A stretch of DNA of 5,880 bases, from contig DDRC01000211.1 in NCBI GenBank assembly GCA_002342985.1, positions 479-6,358 of the forward strand, given 5' to 3'. Position numbers and translations under genes: made by a program. Source of the DNA: Flavobacteriales bacterium UBA2426 (GTDB lineage Bacteria; Bacteroidota; Bacteroidia; Flavobacteriales_F; PHOS-HE28). Positions 1-5,028 of the stretch are shown here, piece by piece. The notes below the pieces were generated by a model, which worked only from the letters and a program-made list of their open reading frames with translations, was not told the DNA's origin and made no database searches. The number at the start of each line of letters is the position of its first letter. Position 1 is the first letter of the stretch.

Positions 1-3000
1 TCACCCTCACCACCACGGGCAATGACAATTGCCCGCCGGCATCGGACCAGATGGTGCTCTCGCTGCCCAACAGCTTCGCCGGCATCGGCATCACGGCGAC
101 GGATGCCGACTGCAACGGAGCGGCCACCGGCAGCGCAACGGTCACCGGGGGACAGTCCGGCCTCACCTATTCGTGGAGCACCACGCCGGCCCAAACCGCG
201 GCAACGGCCACAGGCCTCGCTGCGGGGACCTATGGGGTCATCATCTCCGATGGCCTGGGGTGCAGCACCAGCCTGAGTGCGACCGTGGCGGCGCCTGCGG
301 CCATCAGCCTGGCAAACCTCGCCGCCTTCGACGAGAGCTGCGCCGGCGCCTCTGACGGCTACCTGGTTGCCACGGCCACCGGGGGCACTGCGCCCTACGC
401 CTATACATGGAGCAATGGAGCCACGGGCAACGTGCTCACAGCCGCGGCCGGTACGTACACGGTATCCATCACGGATGCCAACGGCTGCGCACCGGCCACC
501 GCCAGCGGCACCATCAGCGCGGCGGCACAGCCCAACCTGGCGGATGCCGGCGCAGACCTAGTCGGCTGCATCGGCAGCCTCCCCATCGCGCTCAGCGGCA
601 CGGTGACCAACGCCGACGGCGGCGCGTGGAGCGGAGGCACCGGCACGTTCACGGGCGCATGGCCCAATGTGCTGTATGCACCGAGCGCCGCCGAGATCGC
701 CGCCAACGGCGTCACCCTCACGCTCACCACCACCGGCAACACCGGCTGTCCACCGGCTACCGATGAGCTCTTCATCCAGATCCCGAACAGCTTCGCGGAT
801 GCCGTTGTGACACCGACAGACGCGATCTGCTTCGGAACCACCACCGGGGCTGCCGCCTTCACCCCCGCACTGCCCGGCTTCACCTACTCATGGAGCACGG
901 TGCCCGTGCAGACCGCAGCCATCGCCACCGGCTTGGGCGCCGGCGACTACACCGTGACCGTCACCGATGCCTATGGTTGCACCATCAGCCTGAGCACCAG
1001 CATCGGTCCTGCAGCCGCCGTGGCGGTAGCCGACATCACCATTACGGACGAGACCTGTGCGGGGTCCGCAAATGGCACCGCATCGGCGGTGGTCTCGGGC
1101 GGCACGCAGCCCTACTCCTATCTCTGGAGCAATGGCGCCACCACGCCGACGATCACCGCCGGCGCCGGCACCTACACGGTCACGGTGACCGACGCCAACA
1201 ACTGCGCGCCGGCCACGGGAACCGCCACGATCAATGCCGCAGCGCTGCCCAATGCGGCCGATGCTGGCGCGGACCTCGTGGGGTGCGTGGGCAGCTTCCC
1301 CATCACCCTCTTCGGGAGCATCACCAATGCGACCGGAGGCGCATGGAGCGGCGGAACGGGCTCCTTCACCGGAACCTGGCCCAGCGTGAGCTACACGCCC
1401 GGGCCCTCGGACATCGCTGCCGGTGGCGTGACCCTCACCTTCACCACCACCAGCAACGACAACTGCCCGCCCGCATCGGACCAGCTCTACATCAGCATCC
1501 CCAACAGCTTCCAAGGGATCATCGCCAGCGCCACCGACGCCACCTGCAACGGCTCCACCAACGGATCGGCTACGGTGAGCCCCGATAGCCCGGCCTTCTC
1601 CTACCAATGGAGCAATGGTGCCAGCACCGCCACCGCCACGGGCCTGATGGCCGGCGGCCATACGGTGATGGTCACCGACCCCTTCGGCTGCAGCACGGTT
1701 CTCAACGTCACCGTTGGCCAGCCCAGCGCCATCGCCATCGCCGAGCTGGTCTCCTCCGATGAGACCTGCGCCGGCTTCGCCGATGGCACCGCGGCGGTGA
1801 CGGCCACTGGCGGAACACCGCCATACAGCTACCTCTGGAGCAACGGCGCCACGACACCCGCCATCACCGCAGGGGCTGGTTCCTACCTCGTGGGCGTGGG
1901 CGATGCGAACAACTGCGCCGTGGCCGTCGGCATCGCCACCATCGATGCGCTTGAGCAACCGCCCGCCGCCGATGCCGGTCCGGACCAGGTGGCCTGCATG
2001 GGCAGCTATCCGGTGGCCATCAACGGCACCAGCGTCAATGCCACCAGCATCGCCTGGACCGGCGGCACGGGCACCATCATCGGATCGGGCGCCGCCATCC
2101 AGTACATGCCCGCTACCGCCGAGATCCTCGCCGGGTCCGTCACGCTCACCCTGACCGCCAATGGCGGATCCTACTGCCCGGCCGCCTCCGACCAGGTGAC
2201 GCTGGCCCTGAGCAACGCCTTCATCGGCGCAGGGCTCGCCGCGACCGCCGTGGATTGCCATGGCAATGGCAACGGATCCATCCTCTTCGCACCCGATGCG
2301 CCGGGCAACGCTTATCTATGGAACGATCCGCTGGGCCAGACCACGGCCAATGCCACCGGGCTCCAACCCGGCAGCTACACCGTGACGGTGACCGATGCCC
2401 TGGGCTGCGACACCGCCCTCACCGCGGTCATCGCAGAGCCGCCTCCGCTGGCCATCGCCGCGCTCAACGTAACCGGTGTGACCTGCAACGGCGGCAGCAA
2501 CGGAACGGCCAACGTGCAGGTGAGCGGCGGAACGCCCCAGTACAGCTTCTCCTGGAGCGGCGGCCAGTCCACTGCCACCATCGTGATGCTCCCGGCCGGC
2601 GACCTCAGCGTCACCGTCACCGACGCCAACGGATGCACCGCACAGGCCAGCGGTTCCATCACGCAGCCACCGCCCATCGTGGTACAGCTGTCCGTGCCCG
2701 ACACCGTGTGCGTGAACGCCCCGGTGCCCTTGGTCGCTCAGGCCACCGGAGGTACCGGCACACTCAGCTACAGCTGGGGGCCGCTCGGCAGCGGCAATCC
2801 GATCACCGTCGCCTTCAGCCAATCGCAGCTCGTCCAGCTAACAGTCACCGACCAGAGCGGATGCGCTTCGCCCACCCTACTGGAGCCCGTCTATGTCCTC
2901 GACCTTGCGAACGCCACCCTCTCCGCCTACGGCGACACAACCATCTGCCCGGGCGGTGCGCCCGCCGCGGTCGGGGCCGCGCTCACCGGTTATCCCGGCA

Positions 3001-3947
3001 CCTACAGCATGAGCTGGCTCGACCTGGGCGCCAGCGGCCCGGGGCCCTTCACAGTGCCATTCACCACGGACCGGGACCTCACCGTCACCGTCATCGATCA
3101 ATGCGGGGATACGCTGCAACGCGTCGTGGAATTGCGCGTACAAACCCCGCCGGCCATCAGCCTGCCGCCCATCATCGCGCAGGGCTGCGCACCGCTCACC
3201 GTGGACTATCCCGACCTGCAGCTGCCACCCGGCATCAGCTACTCCTGGGACCTCGGCAATGGTTCGGTGAGCAGCGCCCCCAGCCCGGTGATCGTGTACC
3301 AAGCCGGAACCTACAGCGCCTCCCTCTCCGTGAGCACCTCCTTGGGATGCACGTCCACGGCCCCTGTGCCCGGCACCATCAATGCTTGGCTTCCCCCCAC
3401 CGCAGGTTTCAGCGCCAGCACCTACAGCACCACCGCCGACAACGCAAGCATCAGCTTCACTGACCAGAGCACCGGCAGCATCGCCGCTTGGGACTGGCTC
3501 TTCGGCGATGGCGGCACCAGCACGGCCAGCAATCCCACCCACGGCTATGTGGAAGTGGGCACCTTCCAGGTGACCCTCACCGTGACCGACATCCATGGCT
3601 GCACCGACGAGGCCGATGCGACCATCACCATCAGTCCGGTCTACGAGATCACCATCCCCACGGCTTTCACCCCGAACACCAACGGCGGCAACGGCGGCAC
3701 CTGGGACCCCAACGACCTGAGCAATGACGTCTTCTACCCCTTCGCCCGCTTCGTGGATGAGTTCCGCATGCGCGTCTTCAACCGCTGGGGCGAGCTCATC
3801 TTCGAGAGCAACGACATGCGCGTCGGGTGGGACGGCTACTACCGCGGCCAGCTGAGCCCCCAGGATGTCTATGTGGTCCAGACCTGGTTCCGCTTCGTTG
3901 ACGGCAAGGAGGAGCAGCGGCTCACCGATCTCACCCTCTTCCGATGA
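1..3947 (+). CDS. Giant SprB-repeat adhesin with T9SS type B sorting domain (5' truncated)
   Basis: This is the C-terminal 1314 codons of a secreted, cell-surface adhesin-like protein. The frame starts at base 3 and is open to the left edge. The ATG at 51 is internal, because codons 1-21 match the end of the repeat unit seen again at 1437-1499. Residue number equals base position divided by three. In order it has a repeat-unit tail (1-21), three complete super-repeats (22-736), a fourth pair of SprB repeats (737-888), two Ig/PKD-like modules (892-1046), two PKD-type domains (1049-1128, 1134-1210) and a T9SS type B C-terminal domain (1214-1314). Composition is Thr/Ala/Gly/Ser-rich and Lys-poor. 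The signal peptide must lie upstream. The family includes SprB of Flavobacterium, the mobile gliding adhesin, and many non-motile surface proteins, so gliding itself is not proven. The stop overlaps the next gene's start. Family and export route are confident; ligand and role are unknown. Confidence 0.93.
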   Translation, partial: TLTTTGNDNCPPASDQMVLSLPNSFAGIGITATDADCNGAATGSATVTGGQSGLTYSWSTTPAQTAATATGLAAGTYGVIISDGLGCSTSLSATVAAPAAISLANLAAFDESCAGASDGYLVATATGGTAPYAYTWSNGATGNVLTAAAGTYTVSITDANGCAPATASGTISAAAQPNLADAGADLVGCIGSLPIALSGTVTNADGGAWSGGTGTFTGAWPNVLYAPSAAEIAANGVTLTLTTTGNTGCPPATDELFIQIPNSFADAVVTPTDAICFGTTTGAAAFTPALPGFTYSWSTVPVQTAAIATGLGAGDYTVTVTDAYGCTISLSTSIGPAAAVAVADITITDETCAGSANGTASAVVSGGTQPYSYLWSNGATTPTITAGAGTYTVTVTDANNCAPATGTATINAAALPNAADAGADLVGCVGSFPITLFGSITNATGGAWSGGTGSFTGTWPSVSYTPGPSDIAAGGVTLTFTTTSNDNCPPASDQLYISIPNSFQGIIASATDATCNGSTNGSATVSPDSPAFSYQWSNGASTATATGLMAGGHTVMVTDPFGCSTVLNVTVGQPSAIAIAELVSSDETCAGFADGTAAVTATGGTPPYSYLWSNGATTPAITAGAGSYLVGVGDANNCAVAVGIATIDALEQPPAADAGPDQVACMGSYPVAINGTSVNATSIAWTGGTGTIIGSGAAIQYMPATAEILAGSVTLTLTANGGSYCPAASDQVTLALSNAFIGAGLAATAVDCHGNGNGSILFAPDAPGNAYLWNDPLGQTTANATGLQPGSYTVTVTDALGCDTALTAVIAEPPPLAIAALNVTGVTCNGGSNGTANVQVSGGTPQYSFSWSGGQSTATIVMLPAGDLSVTVTDANGCTAQASGSITQPPPIVVQLSVPDTVCVNAPVPLVAQATGGTGTLSYSWGPLGSGNPITVAFSQSQLVQLTVTDQSGCASPTLLEPVYVLDLANATLSAYGDTTICPGGAPAAVGAALTGYPGTYSMSWLDLGASGPGPFTVPFTTDRDLTVTVIDQCGDTLQRVVELRVQTPPAISLPPIIAQGCAPLTVDYPDLQLPPGISYSWDLGNGSVSSAPSPVIVYQAGTYSASLSVSTSLGCTSTAPVPGTINAWLPPTAGFSASTYSTTADNASISFTDQSTGSIAAWDWLFGDGGTSTASNPTHGYVEVGTFQVTLTVTDIHGCTDEADATITISPVYEITIPTAFTPNTNGGNGGTWDPNDLSNDVFYPFARFVDEFRMRVFNRWGELIFESNDMRVGWDGYYRGQLSPQDVYVVQTWFRFVDGKEEQRLTDLTLFR
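3..65 (+). repeat. Tail of a super-repeat unit cut by the window edge
   Basis: Codons 1-21 encode the last strand of an Ig-like module, with the run TTTGNDNCPPASDQ. They align codon for codon with 1437-1499, the end of unit 2 (TTTSNDNCPPASDQ), and less well with the end of unit 1 (NTGCPPATDE). This shows that at least one more unit lies upstream of the window. Confidence 0.85.
66..782 (+). repeat. Super-repeat unit 1 (SprB-A, SprB-B, Ig-like), 239 codons
   Basis: The unit opens with PNSF. It contains SprB repeat A (about 90-287, from DCNG to GLGC), SprB repeat B (about 306-515, from SCAG to NGC, with GGTAPYAYTWSNGAT) and an Ig-like module (about 531-782, with ADAGADLVGC, WSGGTGTF and a closing TLTTTGNTGCPP). 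The SprB assignments rest on the core C-x-G, GGT-x-PY-x-Y-x-WSNGAT, G-x-YTV-x-(V/I)TD-x-x-GC pattern of that family. The Ig-like module is a common beta-rich spacer of Bacteroidota surface proteins, and I cannot give it a firm family name. Confidence 0.85.
783..1499 (+). repeat. Super-repeat unit 2, 239 codons
   Basis: This unit has the same three modules at a constant +717 offset from unit 1: SprB-A about 807-1004, SprB-B about 1023-1232, Ig-like about 1248-1499. All six cysteine codons (831, 978, 1056, 1203, 1284, 1464) fall at matching positions, so no net insertion or deletion separates the two units. Protein identity is high in the B and Ig modules, while the DNA differs at many third positions. 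Confidence 0.87.
1500..2210 (+). repeat. Super-repeat unit 3, 237 codons
   Basis: The module order matches units 1 and 2. The unit is two codons shorter, and the whole difference lies in SprB-A before the cysteine codon at 1689. Every later landmark (1767, 1914, 1995) sits at +711 from unit 2. SprB-A here has YQWSNGAST in place of the WST-x-P-x-QTA motif of the other A repeats. The Ig-like module (about 1959-2210) is more diverged, with WTGGTGTI replacing WSGGTGTF. Confidence 0.85.
2211..2663 (+). repeat. Incomplete super-repeat unit 4: two SprB repeats only
   Basis: This unit starts SNAF in place of PNSF. SprB-A (about 2235-2432, DCHG to LGC) and SprB-B (about 2451-2663, TCNG to NGC, with GGTPQYSFSWSGGQST) keep the spacing of unit 1, apart from one extra codon in B. 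The Ig-like module that should follow is absent and is replaced by differently patterned domains. These are the last two of the eight SprB repeats visible in the window. Confidence 0.8.
2676..3140 (+). other. Two Ig/PKD-like beta modules in the adhesin
   Basis: The first module (2676-2900) has VPDTVC, then GGTGTLSYSWGP, then LTVTDQSGC, which is the strand pattern of a PKD-like fold. The second (2901-3140) has DTTICPGG, then a YSMSWLD strand, then LTVTVIDQCGD. Each has one cysteine near its start and one near its end. They are more diverged than the super-repeats and probably act as stalk between the repeats and the terminal domains. Fold assignment is by pattern only. Confidence 0.6.
3147..3386 (+). 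other. PKD-like domain (first of two)
   Basis: The order QGCAPLTVDY, YSWDLGNGS, IVYQAGTYSASLSVSTSLGC matches the PKD pattern: a CAPLTV opening strand, W-D-(F/L)-G-(D/N)-G, Y-x-x-xGTY, and V-S-x-S-x-x-GC. The usual aspartate of FGDG is Asn here (LGNG). Confidence 0.7.
3402..3632 (+). other. PKD domain (second, canonical)
   Basis: This domain shows the textbook PKD sequence: FTDQSTG, then WDWLFGDGG, then NPTHGYVEVGTFQVTLTVTD ending in HGC. PKD domains are Ig-fold spacers on extracellular proteins, and in Bacteroidota they commonly sit just before a type B sorting domain, as here. The domain has a single cysteine, unlike all preceding modules. Confidence 0.88.
3642..3944 (+). other. T9SS type B C-terminal sorting domain (gliding-motility-associated CTD, CHU_C-like)
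   Basis: The last 101 residues begin YEITIPTAFTPN and include NDVFYPFARFVDEFRMRVFNRWGELIFESND, WDGYYRGQLSPQDVYVVQTWF and a final LTDLTLFR. The VFNRWGE-(L/I)-(I/V)-FES and WDG-x-x-x-G-x-x-x-x-x-x-VYV blocks define the type B domain that targets proteins to the T9SS. The usual FTPNGDG-x-ND segment carries an insertion of about 15 residues rich in Gly and Asn (roughly residues 1223-1239). Type B substrates commonly depend on a PorP/SprF-like protein, which is the next gene. Confidence 0.93.
3944..3947 (+). promoter_or_regulatory. ATGA stop-start overlap (probable translational coupling)
   Basis: The TGA ending the adhesin (3945-3947) overlaps the ATG of the PorP/SprF gene (3944-3946). The bases just upstream are pyrimidine-rich (CACCCTCTTCCG) with no Shine-Dalgarno at normal spacing. 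Initiation therefore probably relies on ribosomes finishing the adhesin. A second ATG at 3950 could also serve and would keep the signal peptide. Confidence 0.7.
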
Positions 3948-4006
3948 GGATGCGCCGGCATACCGCCCTGCTGCTCATGGCGGCCACCGCTGGCGCCGTG
4001 CATGCG
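3944..4006 (+). other. Sec signal peptide of the PorP/SprF protein
   Basis: Residues 1-21 have a basic n-region (MRMRRH), a hydrophobic core (TALLLMAATAGA) and V-x-A at -3/-1. The predicted cut before Gln22 leaves the QDPQFSQ start common in the family. Residue -1 is Ala with no lipobox Cys, so this is signal peptidase I type. Confidence 0.85.
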
Positions 4007-4948
4007 CAGGACCCGCAATTCTCGCAGTGGTACGCCGCTCCGCAATACCTCAATCCCGCGCTCACCGGCAACACCCACCAGGACCGGATCGCGCTCAACT
4101 ACCGCCTGCAATGGCCGGGCGTGCAGCCGGGCTATGAGACCTACATGGCCGCCTACGACCACCGCTTCAGCACGGTGAACGCCGGCATCGGCGGCATGGT
4201 GCTGCGTGACAAGGCCGGTACCAGCGGGCTCACCAGCACCACCGTGGGCCTCAGCTACAGCTATGAGGCGCGCATCAACTACCGCCGAGCTGTGCGCGGC
4301 GGCCTGCGCCTGGGGTACACCATGCGCGGAGTGGACCCGGGCGGCTACCTCTTCGCAGACCAAGTGATACGCGACAACGCAGCCCAGACCATAGAGCCCA
4401 ATCTCATGGAGCGCGTGAACTACCTCGACCTTGCCGGCGGCCTCATGTACTACAGCGAGTCGCTGTGGGCCGGGGTGAGCGTGAACCATCTCAACCGCCC
4501 CAACATGAGCCTGATGATCGGCGGACATGCCCCGCTCGAGCGCCGGATGAGCGTGCATGCAGGCTATCGTTTCCCCATCGATGGGCAGCGCAGCCTGAGC
4601 AAGAGCGAGACGCGGATGACCGTGGCCACGCACTACAAGATGCAGGGCAAGTGGGACCAGCTCGACCTCGGCTGGTACATCGACCACCAGCAATTCACCG
4701 CCGGGCTCTGGTACCGTGGGTTGCCGCTTGTGAAGGCTTACAAGCAGGGCTACGGCAACAATGAGGCGGTGATCCTCATGGCAGGCTACCAGACCGAGAA
4801 CCAGCTGCGCTTCGTGTACAGCTACGATGTCACCATCAGCAAGCTCACGATGCGGAGCGCTGGCGCCCATGAGATCAGCCTGATCTACGAGTGGCCCAGG
4901 AAAGCCAAGAACCGCAAGCACCGTATCGTGCCCTGCCCGAAATTCTGA
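3944..4948 (+). CDS. PorP/SprF family type IX secretion system membrane protein
   Basis: This 334-residue protein has the usual length for the PorP/SprF family. A Sec signal peptide (residues 1-21) is followed directly by the mature-end hallmark QDPQFSQWYAAPQYLNPALTG. The middle is made of alternating aromatic/Gly strands (VGLSYSYEARI, VRGGLRLGYTMRG, LDLAGGLMYYSESLWAGVSVNHL), as expected for an outer-membrane beta-barrel-like protein. The end has LRFVYSYDVTISKL, HEISLIYEW and the terminal CPKF, all typical of the family. Its only cysteine is residue 331. In Flavobacterium johnsoniae, SprF is encoded after sprB and is needed to get SprB to the surface. The four-base overlap with a type B adhesin here suggests the same dedicated partner role. 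Genomes of this phylum carry many paralogs, so I leave the symbol empty. It should be transcribed from the adhesin's promoter upstream of the window. Confidence 0.95.
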   Translation: MRMRRHTALLLMAATAGAVHAQDPQFSQWYAAPQYLNPALTGNTHQDRIALNYRLQWPGVQPGYETYMAAYDHRFSTVNAGIGGMVLRDKAGTSGLTSTTVGLSYSYEARINYRRAVRGGLRLGYTMRGVDPGGYLFADQVIRDNAAQTIEPNLMERVNYLDLAGGLMYYSESLWAGVSVNHLNRPNMSLMIGGHAPLERRMSVHAGYRFPIDGQRSLSKSETRMTVATHYKMQGKWDQLDLGWYIDHQQFTAGLWYRGLPLVKAYKQGYGNNEAVILMAGYQTENQLRFVYSYDVTISKLTMRSAGAHEISLIYEWPRKAKNRKHRIVPCPKF

Positions 4949-4995
4949 ACCTGGCCGGCACAAGGAATGACCAAGCACATCCGGTCGGCCTGGTG

Positions 4996-5010
4996 AGACC
5001 CCCGAGGTCT
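4996..5010. terminator. Weak hairpin between convergent genes, possible bidirectional terminator
   Basis: AGACC (4996-5000) and GGTCT (5006-5010) form a perfect 5-bp stem around a 5-base loop, and G-T wobbles could extend it by two pairs. It lies in the 80-base gap between the PorP/SprF stop and the argS stop. There is no T-run on either side, so as an intrinsic terminator it is poor. Nothing else in 4949-5028 looks functional. Confidence 0.25.
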
Positions 5011-5028
5011 TGGGCGGACACCGAACGG

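Noticed and set aside
51..53. ATG at 51 as the start of the large gene
   Set aside because: The frame is open to the window edge, and the codons before it match the end of a repeat unit seen at 1437-1499, so this Met is internal.
888..2261. 457-codon open frame on the minus strand
   Set aside because: It is antisense to the SprB repeats, is rich in Gly/Ala/Arg/His/Asp with no domain pattern, and is explained by GC-rich codons plus repetition keeping the opposite strand free of stops.
66..2663. Regular repeats as a possible CRISPR array
   Set aside because: The period is about 717 bases, the repeats are coding in one uninterrupted frame, and there are no short identical repeats with unique spacers.
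2255..3463. 402-codon alternative plus-strand frame inside the adhesin
   Set aside because: Its Arg/His/Gln-rich translation is typical of a shifted frame in GC-rich DNA, and the true frame has continuous SprB/PKD patterns across the same bases.
3869..4978. 369-codon open frame on the minus strand over the PorP/SprF gene
   Set aside because: The sense strand encodes a full, well-recognised PorP/SprF protein with signal peptide and conserved ends; the antisense product shows no recognisable family pattern.
4953..4990. GGCCG / CGGCC inverted pair in the intergenic gap as a terminator
   Set aside because: The arms pair over about 7 bp with one wobble, but the loop is about 26 bases and no T-run follows; this is likely chance in GC-rich DNA.
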